A stretch of DNA of 64,000 nt from Terriglobia bacterium (GCA_009841225.1 VXMF01000011.1:124001-188000), one strand, 5' to 3'; numbered from the stretch's first letter, positions 36,023 through 45,315 are shown. A program made the numbers and translations. Notes: generated by a model from the sequence alone, not told the origin.

Positions 36023-37681
36023 ATGTACCAAGTCATTGCGCGCAAGTACCGTCCTCAGCGATTTGAGGAGGTTGTCGGCCAAGCTCATGTCAAGCTGACG
36101 ATCAAGAACGCCATAGCTCAGGGGCGCATCGCTCACGCCTACATCTTTTCCGGCCCTCGCGGGACAGGCAAGACCACCATGGCCCGCATTCTGGCGATGG
36201 CCCTGAATTGGGAGGACGGCCCCAGCGCATCTCCCGATCCCGAGTCGCAGGTCTGCAAGGAGATCGCCGCCGGTTCGTCGCTGGACGTGGTCGAGATCGA
36301 TGCCGCCTCGAACCGGGGCATCGATAGCATCCGCGAACTGCGCGAGAGCGTCAAGTTTCGTCCCGCGCGGGACCGCTACAAGGTCTTCATCATCGACGAG
36401 GCGCACCAGATCACGAATGACGCGTTCAACGCCTTGCTCAAGACGCTGGAAGAGCCGCCCAGCTGGACCGTGTTCGTGCTCTGCACGACCGAGCCGCAGG
36501 CTATCCCAGCCACGATCACCTCGCGCTGCCAGAGCTTCGCGTTCCAGGCCGTAGACCAGCGGGAGGTCGTCCAGCACCTCGACAAGATCTGCGCCAGCGA
36601 GGGCGTGGCCGCCGACGCCGATGCGCTGACAGCTGTCGCCTTGGCCGGTGACGGATCTGTCCGCGATTCGCTGTCGACGTTGGACCAGGCGATCGCAGCG
36701 TTCGGCGACAAGCTGGAGGCGCAGGCTGTTCGCGACCTGCTCGGAGTGATACCTGGCGAGGGCACCGGCCGGATTCTCGCGGCGATCCGGGACAGCGATC
36801 CGGCGGCCATGCTGGCGGTTGTCGACGACCTGTTCCAGCAAGGCCGGAACGCGCAGCATTTCTGCGGCGAGCTCACGCGGCAGTTCCGCAATCTAATGGT
36901 GATGAAGGTCGCCGGCCACGACACCAGGCTCGTGTCTTCCGGCCATGCCGAGCGGGAAGCCGCCAAGGACTGGATCGAGGCCTTCTCGCAGGACGATCTG
37001 AACCGCTACGTGCAGATCTTACTCAGCCTGTACCAAGACCTGCAGAGTTCCACGCATCAACGCTTTCGCCTAGAAGTCGGGCTGCTGAAGCTGGTGCATG
37101 CTGGCCGGCTGGCTCCGATCGAGGAGGTCTTGAGCGGTCTCACTAAGGGCGCTCCCTCACCGCGCCGGATTGACGCCGAGGCGGGGCCTCCCGCAGAGGT
37201 GTCGTCGAGTCCGCCGACAGCTGTAGCGCCGCCCGGCGGCGCCGCGTCGGTCCCTGCACCCGAGGCCGCCTCGCCAGCGGCGGGCTTCCTTGAAGAGCTT
37301 GTGCGCGCGCTGCGGGACGCTCAGAACGAGTCGCTGGTCGATGCAGTCCGAGCCTGCCGGGTGGACCGCGAGGAACGAGTGGTGACCGTCCACGTGCCGG
37401 ATGATTGGTTTGCGACTCTTGACTTGCAGAAACCGGTCTTGGAAGCCGCGGTAGCGGCCGTGATCGGGGCCAAGCCTGATGTTAGACTCGTGGCTGCCGA
37501 GGCCGACCGTCAAGGCGAGCCGCGCCCAAGCGGTTCGTCGCGGAATTCCGGTGCTGCCAGCTCTGTGGGCGCCGACGACATCAGTACGCGCGCCCTGTCC
37601 GACCCCGCGGTTCAGGCCTTCACCGAGCGTTTCCAGGGCCGCGTCACCAACGTAGTCGATTTGAGAGAGAAGACACAATGA
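36023..37681 (+). CDS. dnaX: DNA polymerase III subunit gamma/tau
   Basis: This is the AAA+ clamp-loader subunit (552 residues). Walker A is GPRGTGKT (residues 44-51), Walker B lies in VFIIDEAHQIT, and sensor and DnaX-type domain III features follow. The C-terminal ~170 residues are the Pro/Ala-rich tau-like extension. The zinc-binding module between Walker A and the DVVEIDAASNRG block normally carries four cysteines; here residues 61-80 read NWEDGPSASPDPESQVCKE with only one (C78), so zinc binding is probably lost. The gene sits between SRP RNA and ybaB, whose ATG overlaps its stop (ATGA). Whether a shorter gamma form is made by frameshifting cannot be told. Confidence 0.93.
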   Translation: MYQVIARKYRPQRFEEVVGQAHVKLTIKNAIAQGRIAHAYIFSGPRGTGKTTMARILAMALNWEDGPSASPDPESQVCKEIAAGSSLDVVEIDAASNRGIDSIRELRESVKFRPARDRYKVFIIDEAHQITNDAFNALLKTLEEPPSWTVFVLCTTEPQAIPATITSRCQSFAFQAVDQREVVQHLDKICASEGVAADADALTAVALAGDGSVRDSLSTLDQAIAAFGDKLEAQAVRDLLGVIPGEGTGRILAAIRDSDPAAMLAVVDDLFQQGRNAQHFCGELTRQFRNLMVMKVAGHDTRLVSSGHAEREAAKDWIEAFSQDDLNRYVQILLSLYQDLQSSTHQRFRLEVGLLKLVHAGRLAPIEEVLSGLTKGAPSPRRIDAEAGPPAEVSSSPPTAVAPPGGAASVPAPEAASPAAGFLEELVRALRDAQNESLVDAVRACRVDREERVVTVHVPDDWFATLDLQKPVLEAAVAAVIGAKPDVRLVAAEADRQGEPRPSGSSRNSGAASSVGADDISTRALSDPAVQAFTERFQGRVTNVVDLREKTQ

Positions 37682-38001
37682 AGCTCCCACCCAACGCCAA
37701 GCAAATGTTCGAGCAGGCCAAGCAGATGCAAGATCGCCTCAAGCAGGAGGTCGACGCAATCCGCGTCGAGGCTTCGACGGGAGGCGGGATGGTGACGGTC
37801 AGCATGGACGGTCACAAGAACGTGACCAGCATCAAGATTGACCCGGAAGCTGTCGAGGACATCGAGATGCTTCAAGACATGGTTCAGGGGGCGTTCAACG
37901 AAGCTGTGCGGCGGGCTGAAGACGAAGCACAGCAACGGGTCAGCGGGATGATGGGCGGTATGTTCGCCGGCGGGCTCATGCCGCCTGGGCTACGGGGCTA
38001 G
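37678..38001 (+). CDS. YbaB/EbfC-family nucleoid-associated protein
   Basis: This 107-residue protein matches YbaB/EbfC: an N-terminal helix rich in Gln/Lys (QMFEQAKQMQDRLKQEVDAIRVEAS), the GGGMVTVSMDGHKNVTSIKIDPE strand core and a Met/Gly-rich end (GMMGGMFAGGLMPPG). It forms dimers that bind DNA without strong sequence preference. Start ATG 37678 overlaps the dnaX stop codon by four bases; recR follows 25 bases downstream. The dnaX-ybaB-recR order is a conserved operon, so it is translationally coupled to dnaX. Confidence 0.92.
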   Translation: MKLPPNAKQMFEQAKQMQDRLKQEVDAIRVEASTGGGMVTVSMDGHKNVTSIKIDPEAVEDIEMLQDMVQGAFNEAVRRAEDEAQQRVSGMMGGMFAGGLMPPGLRG

Positions 38002-38026
38002 CCTCCGCGCCGATCGAGGGTTGGTC

Positions 38027-38632
38027 ATGGCCGCCGGCGACTTGGCTGCACCGATGGCCCGCCTGGTAGATGAATTGAAGCGCCTGCCAGGCGTGGGCGC
38101 GAAGTCGGCGCAACGGCTCGCCTTCCACCTGCTGGGAATCGAACGCGCCAAGGCCGAGGAACTGGCTCATGCGATCTTGGCGATGCGCGAGCGAGTGCGG
38201 CTTTGCGAGCGCTGCAACAACATCGCCGAGGCGGGGCTGTGCCCGATCTGTAGCGATCCGAACCGCGATCACGGGCTGGTGTGCGTCCTCGAGCAGCCCA
38301 ACAACATCATGGTGCTCGAGCGGACCCGGGCCTACGCCGGCGTGTACCACATCCTGCACGGCGCGCTCTCGCCGTTGCGCAGCGTGGGGCCAGAAGATCT
38401 CAAGATCAAGAACCTGATCGAACGGATGCGGGACAACCCGATCCGCGAGATCATCTTGGCGACGAGTCCGACCACCGAGGGCCAAGCGACGTCGGCCTAT
38501 CTGAGCCGGCTGCTCAAGCCGCTCGATGTCAAGGTCAGCCGCATCGGCTTGGGGATCCCGATCGGCACGGAACTGGAATTCATCGACGAGGCCACGATGA
38601 TCGAGTCGATCGAAGGCCGGCGCGAGCTCTGA
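38027..38632 (+). CDS. recR: Recombination protein RecR
   Basis: This 201-residue protein of the RecFOR pathway loads RecA at gaps. It has the N-terminal HhH segment (LPGVGAKSAQRLAFHLL), a zinc finger (C-E-R-C with C-P-I-C: RLCERCNNIAEAGLCPICSD), the Toprim domain (CVLEQPNNIMVLERTRAYAG) and a C-terminal part ending with GIPIGTELEFIDEATMIESI. ATG 38027 has CGAGGG six bases upstream; TTG 38021 is a poorer option. It ends 16 bases from the stop of the convergent hydrolase gene. Confidence 0.95.
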   Translation: MAAGDLAAPMARLVDELKRLPGVGAKSAQRLAFHLLGIERAKAEELAHAILAMRERVRLCERCNNIAEAGLCPICSDPNRDHGLVCVLEQPNNIMVLERTRAYAGVYHILHGALSPLRSVGPEDLKIKNLIERMRDNPIREIILATSPTTEGQATSAYLSRLLKPLDVKVSRIGLGIPIGTELEFIDEATMIESIEGRREL

Positions 38633-38648
38633 CCTGCCACCAAGCCGT

Positions 38649-39575
38649 TCAGCTGGCGGGGTGTGCCAGCATGAACTGCTTGATCAGCTCCACCAGCTCG
38701 GGCGCGGCGTCTTCTTGGCAGAAGTGCGCCGCGTGCTCGATCTGCGTCACTTGGCCTTGGGGAAAGAGCGCGCGGAAATCGGCGATCGCCAGCTCGGGCG
38801 GAATGGCCTTGTCCAGCATCCCTTCGGCGAGCATGGCCGGCTTGGAGCGCAACGCTGGGACGCCGGAAGCGCCTGCCTTGACATAGCCTCCGATGCGGTT
38901 TAGGACTACGTCGAGCGGGAATTCGACCGCACCCTTGCATTCTTCCGGGCTGCGGAACGACGCCGCGTAGGCCCGTTCTGCGGTTTCGTCCAGTCCTGTC
39001 GCGCAGCCCAAGCGACCGATTAGGTCGCCCACATGGTTACCCAGATCGTGCATCCTCTCGTAGTAAGAGCCATCTGCCTCAGCCGAGCGCACCCAGCGGA
39101 ACCAGTCGGACTCGTGCAACTTGGGCGGCTTCGGCGCGTCGCGCGGGGCCACCATCGCCCCGTACCCGCAGATGCTGTTCAGCAGGCAGATGCGGGCGAC
39201 GCGCTCGGGGTGCCGCACCGTGTAGGCGGCCAGAATCGGCCCGCCCCAGTCCTGCCCGACGAAGGTGATGCCGCTGAGTCCCAAGTCATCGACCAGTGCT
39301 GCCAGATTGTTTACGTGGGTCTCTAGCGTGTACGTCATCTGCTGCGGCGTCTCGCTCTTGCCGAAGCCCATGTGGTCGGGCACGATCACGCGCCATCGCC
39401 GGGCAAGTTCCGGCACGAACTTGCGGTAGATGTAGCCCCAGGTCGGCTCGCCGTGCAGCAAGACGATGGGCTCGCCCTCGCCTTCGTCGACATAGTGCAT
39501 GCGGAATCCGGCGGCGTCACAGAAATGCGGCGGGAACGGGAAGCTGCCGTCAAAGGTTTCGTGCGGATCGATCAT
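38649..39575 (-). CDS. Haloalkane dehalogenase-like alpha/beta hydrolase
   Basis: This 308-residue enzyme has an alpha/beta-hydrolase core with features of haloalkane dehalogenase subfamily I: oxyanion segment LLHGEPTWGYIYRK, nucleophile elbow VGQDWGGP with D109 and the adjacent halide-binding Trp, and the late His in EHAAHFCQEDAAPE. The likely second acid is in MLDKAIPPE. It could convert haloalkanes to alcohols, or act as an epoxide hydrolase/esterase-like relative; the Asp nucleophile favours the first two. ATG 39575 is used, with upstream ATG codons giving a Gly/Ser-rich, non-homologous extension. No transport or degradative partner is adjacent. Confidence 0.78.
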   Translation of the reverse strand: MIDPHETFDGSFPFPPHFCDAAGFRMHYVDEGEGEPIVLLHGEPTWGYIYRKFVPELARRWRVIVPDHMGFGKSETPQQMTYTLETHVNNLAALVDDLGLSGITFVGQDWGGPILAAYTVRHPERVARICLLNSICGYGAMVAPRDAPKPPKLHESDWFRWVRSAEADGSYYERMHDLGNHVGDLIGRLGCATGLDETAERAYAASFRSPEECKGAVEFPLDVVLNRIGGYVKAGASGVPALRSKPAMLAEGMLDKAIPPELAIADFRALFPQGQVTQIEHAAHFCQEDAAPELVELIKQFMLAHPAS

Positions 39576-39747
39576 GTGTGCACCATCATATGACGCCCGT
39601 GACCCGCCGCCGCGGCCGGCCAACTAGGGCTGCTTGAGTGCTTGCGACCAGAGCCGTCGTTTGGCACAGTCTCTGGCGGAGCACCGCGCTAACCCACTCT
39701 GGCTTCGATGGATCCGCCGCCGGTGCTACACTCTTGCCGATTCCAAT

Positions 39748-41190
39748 ATGCGACGCTTGCTCTGTGCCTCGTTGCCGCTCTTGCTAGGCGTGTCTGCCGT
39801 TGCGCTCGCGGCAGCGCCTCCGAACTTCATCGTGCTCTTTGCCGACGACCAAGGCTGGGGCGACCTCGGAACTTACGGCCATCCCGACATTCGCACGCCG
39901 CATATCGACCGCATGGCGGCCGAGGGGATTCGCCTGACCAGCTTCTATGCCGCCTCGTTTTGTGGCCCGTCCCGCGCGGCGTTGATGACCGGCTCGTATC
40001 CGCCGCGTGCGAGCCTCGACTTTAACCACGGTCCTGAAGCGACAACAGGGATTCACCCGGACGAAGTCACCGTGGCCGAACTGCTCAAGGGTAGCGGCTA
40101 TGCCACCAAGATGATCGGCAAGTGGCATCTCGGCGACGCCCCGGAGTTCCTGCCTCACCGGCACGGATTCGACAGCTGGTTCGGGATCCCCTACTCCAAT
40201 GACATGTGGCGCTACCACCCTGTGATGCCGATCCGCCATCCAGAGAACGAGCGCATGATTTCGGCGCGCCAGCGCGCGGCCATGACCGGCTTCGCCGGGC
40301 AGGGGAGCTACTACGACTTGGAACGGGGGCAGGGGTTTCCGCAACCGCTGCCGCTGATGCGCGATGACGAAGTGCTGGAGACCGATTCCGACCAGCGCAA
40401 CCTGACCACGCTGTACACCGAGCTTGCGCTCGACTTCATCGAGGAGAGCAAGGACGGCCCGTTCTTCCTGTATCTTCCGCACGCCATGCCGCATGTGCCG
40501 CTGTTCGTCAACGACCAACGCTGGGGCAAGTCCCTGCGGGGCCGGTACGGCGACGTCATCGAGGAATTGGATTGGTCCGTAGGACAGATCCTCGGCAAGC
40601 TAGCCGAGCTGGGCTTGGACCGCAACACGTTGGTGGTCTATACCTCCGATAACGGTCCTTGGCTGCAATACGGCATCGACGGTGGGTCCGCCGGGCCCTT
40701 CAAGCTCGGCAAGGGGACTACTTGGGAGGGCGGCATGCGCGTGCCCGGGATCTTTTGGATGCCCGGGCGGATTCCCGCAGGTCGGGTGAGTTCCGCTGTT
40801 GCGGCGAACATGGACATCCTGCCCACGTTCGCCGGACTCGCCGGAGCCGACCTGCCAACGGACCGAGTTCTCGACGGCCGCGATCTCTGGCCGCTGCTAA
40901 GCGGCGCGACCGACGAGTCGCCGCACGAGTACTTCTACTTCTTCGCTGGCCGAGGCCGCCAGCGCGAGGCCCGCTTGCAGGGAATTCGCAAGGGGCGGCA
41001 CAAGCTCCGCTTGGCCAGTGGGGCCGACGGGCAGCTCGTGGCCGGCGAACTCTACGACCTGTACGCCGATGCGGCCGAGAAGTTCGACATCAGTTCCCGC
41101 CACGCTGACCTAGTGCAGCAGCTGCTCGCCCAAGCGCGCGCCTTCTTGTCCGAACTTGGACAGTCGACCCGCCCGCTGGGCGGCACCTAG
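39748..41190 (+). CDS. Exported sulfatase (S1 family)
   Basis: This 480-residue arylsulfatase-type enzyme has a signal peptide (RRLLCASLPLLLGVSAVALA). Metal ligands D33-D34 (VLFADDQGWGD), the formylglycine signature C-G-P-S-R at C72 (SFCGPSRAALMTGSYPP, matching CxPSR), and the later blocks ATKMIGKWHLG and LVVYTSDNGPWLQYGID are present. It therefore needs a formylglycine-generating enzyme, which is not seen in the window. Likely substrate: sulfated polysaccharide or small sulfate ester in the periplasm. ATG 39748 is preferred over the upstream in-frame start at 39634. Confidence 0.9.
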   Translation: MRRLLCASLPLLLGVSAVALAAAPPNFIVLFADDQGWGDLGTYGHPDIRTPHIDRMAAEGIRLTSFYAASFCGPSRAALMTGSYPPRASLDFNHGPEATTGIHPDEVTVAELLKGSGYATKMIGKWHLGDAPEFLPHRHGFDSWFGIPYSNDMWRYHPVMPIRHPENERMISARQRAAMTGFAGQGSYYDLERGQGFPQPLPLMRDDEVLETDSDQRNLTTLYTELALDFIEESKDGPFFLYLPHAMPHVPLFVNDQRWGKSLRGRYGDVIEELDWSVGQILGKLAELGLDRNTLVVYTSDNGPWLQYGIDGGSAGPFKLGKGTTWEGGMRVPGIFWMPGRIPAGRVSSAVAANMDILPTFAGLAGADLPTDRVLDGRDLWPLLSGATDESPHEYFYFFAGRGRQREARLQGIRKGRHKLRLASGADGQLVAGELYDLYADAAEKFDISSRHADLVQQLLAQARAFLSELGQSTRPLGGT

Positions 41191-41578
41191 CCGGTATCGG
41201 TCCCTCACCTTGGAAAGGATCGGATCTTGGCGTTCTGGCCCGGAAGATGGACCGTCGGAGGTGGGCCGCAACCGGCTTGCGGCCTGCTGGTGAAGCAAGT
41301 CCCTGGGACCCCGCTTCTGCCTCGCAGCTTGACCCGTGCCGGCCCGGCCTGCCTGGCTGCCGCCGTTGTCCTGCAAGAGGGCGTGACGGAAGAACTGCGA
41401 CCGTGCTTCGCCGCCGACCCGGTTACCTGTTTCCCGCAGGGCCTTGGATCAGCGTTGAGACTGGCACGACTTGTGTTTGAGGAACTCCCGAGAGCCGTCA
41501 AGATATCACGGTTATATGCAACTTTTTAAGCATTACTACCTAATACCGCTTTCAGTTGCAGGCTGATCGCGGTATACT
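41191..41578. other. Intergenic stretch without a recognised gene
   Basis: About 390 bases between the sulfatase and hicA. It ends in an AT-rich tract that holds the putative hicA promoter. The rest is GC-rich with only short frames lacking any family signature; no tRNA, hairpin terminator or repeat was recognised. Confidence 0.5.
41550..41578 (+). promoter_or_regulatory. Putative hicA promoter with very short or no leader
   Basis: TATACT (41573-41578) is 17 bases after TTTCAG (a weak -35). The transcript would begin near 41584, at the second possible ATG (41585) of hicA, so the mRNA may be leaderless or nearly so. Confidence 0.4.
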
Positions 41579-41584
41579 ATGGAG

Positions 41585-41791
41585 ATGAACGGCAGGGAGT
41601 TCATGAGACGCGCCAAGCGGTACGCTGCAAGGAACGGTCTGAACTTCCGGTTCGAGCGGGGCGAGGGCAAAGGGAGCCACGGTCAGTTGTATGTCGGCCG
41701 CAGGCGGACCACGGTCAAGCGCGCCGAACTCAGCAAGTCCTTGTTGCACGCGATGCCGAAAGAACTGGGGATAGAGAAGGGAGATTCCTGA
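41585..41791 (+). CDS. hicA: HicA-type mRNA interferase toxin
   Basis: This 68-residue dsRBD-like toxin has the HicA pattern: NGREFMRRAKRYAARNGLNF, then GKGSHGQLYVGRRRT with the predicted catalytic His in the GSH motif, then a helix ending LLHAMPKELGI. ATG 41585 is chosen because the -10 box ends just before ATG 41579; either gives nearly the same protein. Its stop codon TGA overlaps the ATG of hicB by one base. Role: type II toxin that cleaves mRNA, neutralised by HicB. Position after a gene-poor stretch is typical of a mobile toxin-antitoxin cassette. Confidence 0.85.
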   Translation: MNGREFMRRAKRYAARNGLNFRFERGEGKGSHGQLYVGRRRTTVKRAELSKSLLHAMPKELGIEKGDS

Positions 41792-42228
41792 TGCGATACG
41801 CCTATCCATGTCAAATCACTCGCCACGAGGAGGACGATTTCGTGGTGACGTTCCCGGACGTGACCGGAGCTATTACCGGCGGGGCTAGCCGTGCCGAGGC
41901 GCTGGAACTGGCCGGGGATGCGCTCGCAGCAGCGCTCGGGATGTACGTCGAACTACGGGAACCCATCCCGGTGCCGAGCCCGGTGCTGGACGGTCAGGAG
42001 GTCGTTGCGGTGGACCCGGTGACGGCGGCCAAGCTGGAACTGTACACCGCGATGCGGGCGCAGGGAATCAGCAAGCGCGGACTCGCCGAACGGCTGGGCC
42101 TGTCCGCGACCACTGTGAGCCGTCTGACCGATCCTGGCAACAACTCGCGCATCGGCCATGTCCTTCGGGCCTTGCAGGCTGTCGGCCGAGACCTCGTGAT
42201 CGAGGGGCGCGCCGCTTCGGTCCGCTAG
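41791..42228 (+). CDS. hicB: HicB-type antitoxin with C-terminal HTH
   Basis: This 145-residue partner of HicA has an N-terminal HicB-like (partial RNase H-fold) domain (YPCQITRHEEDDFVVTFPDV; GGASRAEALELAGDALAAALG) and a C-terminal helix-turn-helix of the XRE/Cro type (GISKRGLAERLGLSATTVSRL). It would bind the toxin and autorepress the hicAB promoter. The start ATG shares its first base with the hicA stop, so synthesis is coupled. The toxin-first order is the usual one for hicAB. Confidence 0.87.
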   Translation: MRYAYPCQITRHEEDDFVVTFPDVTGAITGGASRAEALELAGDALAAALGMYVELREPIPVPSPVLDGQEVVAVDPVTAAKLELYTAMRAQGISKRGLAERLGLSATTVSRLTDPGNNSRIGHVLRALQAVGRDLVIEGRAASVR

Positions 42229-42366
42229 CGTACCGGCGGCTCTGCAGATCTCCGGATCGCGAGGGGTTCTTCCAGCCACCTCCCGGAAGCGACCGGTGTC
42301 TTACGAATGCAAGGCGCACTGAGCTATCCGGGCTCAGCCATACGTCGGCACGAGCGCCCGGCGAGG

Positions 42367-43647
42367 CTAGAGCGAGGGGACCTCGAAGAGCACCCCGCCG
42401 AAGAGCAGCCACGCAACCAGCAGCGTCCAGCCGATGTTGACGGCCTGCGCGATCAGGAACGCAACCGCCGGCCTGCCCTCGTCCATCGCAACTAGGTCTC
42501 GAAAGCGTGTTTCGAGGCCGATACAGACGAAGGCCAGGGCGAACCACCAGGTGCGCAACCCCCTCATCAGGCCCTTGGTCGAGTCCACGAATTCGGCGCT
42601 GAAGGCGAACGAGAACAGCAGCGAAGCGGCGATGAACCCCAGCACGAACTTCGGAAAGCGCTCCCAGATGATCGCGGCGGACGGCGCTTCGCCGGTTGCC
42701 GCGCCGCTGCGGAACGTCCACCACACCGAGAGCGCGAACGCCGCCAAGCCGAGCATGGCGTTCTGGGAGAACTTCACGATCACTGCCGCGTTCATCGCGG
42801 AATCGCCCACGATTTCGCCCGCCGCCACTACCGCGCCAGAGGTGTCGATGGTGCCGCCGAGCCAAGCCCCGCCGACGATATCGGGGATTTCGAACTGGGC
42901 GATGATCCAAGGCATGACCAACATCATGGGAATCGCCACGACGAGGACAAGAGAAGTGACGTAGGAGAGCTTCTTGCGGTCGCCCTGCACGGCGCCGCAG
43001 GCTGCGATGGCCGCCGAGACGCCGCATATCGAGACGGCCGTGGCGAGCATGGCGGAGAATTCGTCGTCGACGCGCAGCTTCTGGGAAATCCAGAAGCAGA
43101 CATACCAAATCACGAGGATGACCAGCAGTGCTTGCGCGATGCCCAGAACTCCCGCTTGCAGGATGTCTCCGATCAGGATGTTCGATCCAAGCACGACCAG
43201 CCCGGTCTTGATGTAGTACTCCGTGCGTGCCGCCGCCTGCAGCCAGCGTGGAACTGTCAGGACGTTAGAGATGAACAGGCCGATGAAGAGCCCGGTGATG
43301 ACGTATGTCACGCCGGCGGCCTTGATGGCCGCGTTGCCTGCCAAGAACTGCGCGAGCCAGCCCAGCAGGAACACAGCCGGGAATGCGATGGCGAAGGCCT
43401 TCAGGCTTCCGCCCATCAGCTTGACGCCGATGCCAGCCAGCACCATCAGCAGTGCGCCCATCGAAACGATGGCCGCGATGCCCTCTCCGCTGAATATCGA
43501 GCCGACCGATCCCAGATCCCACGAGAATCCCGGCAAGGCTGGGCGCAGACCCGCCAGCGCGAGCACGACCAGCGCGAAGCCGAGCCAGCATGCGACCCAG
43601 TCTTCGGACGAGAGCAGGCTGGAGCGTCGGTTCGAAGCGTCGGTCAT
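42367..43647 (-). CDS. YeiH/UPF0324-family putative sulfate exporter
   Basis: This 426-residue integral membrane protein has about 11-12 hydrophobic segments and the UPF0324 features: VLTVPRWLQAAARTEYYIKTGLVVLG, AMLATAVSICGVSAAIAACGA, GAWLGGTIDTSGAVVAAGE and VIVKFSQNAMLGLAAFALSVWW. The function of the family is uncertain; some members are linked to sulfate or sulfonate efflux. It faces the sodium/acetate symporter gene in the same direction with a 69-base gap. No LysR-type regulator such as yeiE is adjacent. Confidence 0.85.
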   Translation of the reverse strand: MTDASNRRSSLLSSEDWVACWLGFALVVLALAGLRPALPGFSWDLGSVGSIFSGEGIAAIVSMGALLMVLAGIGVKLMGGSLKAFAIAFPAVFLLGWLAQFLAGNAAIKAAGVTYVITGLFIGLFISNVLTVPRWLQAAARTEYYIKTGLVVLGSNILIGDILQAGVLGIAQALLVILVIWYVCFWISQKLRVDDEFSAMLATAVSICGVSAAIAACGAVQGDRKKLSYVTSLVLVVAIPMMLVMPWIIAQFEIPDIVGGAWLGGTIDTSGAVVAAGEIVGDSAMNAAVIVKFSQNAMLGLAAFALSVWWTFRSGAATGEAPSAAIIWERFPKFVLGFIAASLLFSFAFSAEFVDSTKGLMRGLRTWWFALAFVCIGLETRFRDLVAMDEGRPAVAFLIAQAVNIGWTLLVAWLLFGGVLFEVPSL

Positions 43648-43716
43648 GGGCGGATTCTCCGGAGCGCCTGATAGCGTACCGCGAACGATCGCGCGGGTTG
43701 CCTCGCGGCGAACGCG

Positions 43717-45315
43717 CTAGCTGGCCTTCTCCGCTCCAAGGCCGGTATTTGCCCTCACGCTGAGTTCGTAGTACTTGTCTTCGGCCAAAGGTTCCCGCGA
43801 CAGCAGCGAGCCGACGACCGCAGCCAGGAAGCCGAGCGGAATGCTGACGATGCCCGGATTCTTTAGCGGATACAGGGCTTGCGCCTGAATCATACGTCGA
43901 GCGCTCTCGGCCACCTCGGGACCATCGATTCCCATGAAGCTGGGGCTGACCAAGATCAGGCCCACCGACGAGAGCAGCCCCGCCGCCAGGCCGCTGATGG
44001 CTCCGCGCGTGGTGAACCTCTTCCAGTAAAGCGAAAAAAGGATGACCGGTAGGTTGGCCGAAGCAGCGACCGCGAAGGCGAGTCCGACCAAGAACGCGAC
44101 GTTGGCGTTCGGTCCGAGCCCGATGGCGATCAGGATGGAGACCGCCCCGACCACGAACGCCGTCCAGCGGGCCACTCGTACCTCTTCTCCCGGTCGGCGC
44201 TCGCTTCCGTGGTGCAACACATTGGAATAGAAATCGTGGGCGAACGAGGTTGACGCGCTGATGGTCAGTCCAGCCACCACGGCGAGAATGGTGGCGAAAG
44301 CAACCGCCGAGATGAATGCGAAGAACACATCGCCCGCCAGCGCCTGCGCGAGCAGCGGGGCGCTCATATTGGTGCCGCCATTGGCAGTGATATGGTCAGG
44401 GCCCACGATCGTCGCCGCGCCGAAGCCGAGGAACGTCGTCATGATGTAGAACGCCCCGATCAGCAACATCGCCCAGAACACGCTGACCCGTGCCGTCTTG
44501 GCATCCGGCACCGTATAGAAGCGGATCAGGATGTGGGGCAGGCCTGCCGTGCCGAAGATCAGCGCCATGCCCAGCGAGATCAGGTCCAAAGAGCCGTACG
44601 GAGGCTGGTAGTACAGGCCGGGCTCCATGAAGTTGCGGGTCACGACGGCTCCGTCGGACTGCAGGGTGATGTTGGTGGCTGCCTTGAACAGCTCGCCGAG
44701 ATCGAAGCCAAAATGGGCGAGGACTAGCACGCTGAGCAGGAACGTGCCGCTCATCAGCAGTACGGCCTTGACGATTTGCACCCATGTCGTGGCGAGCATG
44801 CCGCCGAAGACCACATAGACGATCATCAGGACCCCGACTCCGGTGACGGCTGTGGTGTAGCCAATCCCCGATCCCGCTAGCAGCAGGCTCACCAGAGCTC
44901 CGGCACCCACCATTTGGGCGATCATGTAGAACGTTGAGACGGTGAGAGTGCTCAGCGCGGCCCAAGCCCTCACCGGACGTTCCTGCAGCCGATACGCCAG
45001 CACGTCGGCCATCGTGTACTTTCCCGAGTTGCGCAGTGGCTCGGCAACGACCAGGAGGACAGTCAGGTAGGCCACTAGGAAGCCGACGGAGTACATGAAG
45101 CCGTCGTAGCCGTAGAAGGCGATCAAGCCGGCGATGCCAAGGAACGATGCCGCGCTCATGTAGTCGCCGGAAATGGCTAGGCCGTTCTGCCAGCCAGTGA
45201 TGCGCCGCCCGGCGGCGAAGAAGGCTTTCTCGCCCGACGAGCGGCCGGCAGCCCAGTAAGTGATTCCGAGGGTCGCGGCGATGAACGCCAGGAACATCAG
45301 CAGAGGAAGCGACAC
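43717..45315 (-). CDS. actP: Cation/acetate symporter ActP-like
   Basis: This 532-residue sodium:solute symporter (SSS family) has about 13 transmembrane segments. Motifs are FAAGRRITGWQNGLAISGDYMSAASFLG near the N-terminus and HILIRFYTVPDAKTARVSV and SASTSFAHDFYSN further on, all typical of ActP, which imports acetate and related short-chain carboxylates. The GTG start (45315) follows the yjcH-like stop by one base, with a G-rich Shine-Dalgarno inside that gene; the pair is thus translationally coupled. An acs gene, the usual upstream partner, is not seen. Confidence 0.85.
   Translation of the reverse strand: MSLPLLMFLAFIAATLGITYWAAGRSSGEKAFFAAGRRITGWQNGLAISGDYMSAASFLGIAGLIAFYGYDGFMYSVGFLVAYLTVLLVVAEPLRNSGKYTMADVLAYRLQERPVRAWAALSTLTVSTFYMIAQMVGAGALVSLLLAGSGIGYTTAVTGVGVLMIVYVVFGGMLATTWVQIVKAVLLMSGTFLLSVLVLAHFGFDLGELFKAATNITLQSDGAVVTRNFMEPGLYYQPPYGSLDLISLGMALIFGTAGLPHILIRFYTVPDAKTARVSVFWAMLLIGAFYIMTTFLGFGAATIVGPDHITANGGTNMSAPLLAQALAGDVFFAFISAVAFATILAVVAGLTISASTSFAHDFYSNVLHHGSERRPGEEVRVARWTAFVVGAVSILIAIGLGPNANVAFLVGLAFAVAASANLPVILFSLYWKRFTTRGAISGLAAGLLSSVGLILVSPSFMGIDGPEVAESARRMIQAQALYPLKNPGIVSIPLGFLAAVVGSLLSREPLAEDKYYELSVRANTGLGAEKAS

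Noticed and set aside
35162..36859. Long minus-strand frame spanning the ABC ATPase, SRP RNA and dnaX
   Set aside because: It crosses three well-supported genes on the other strand and has no recognisable domain.
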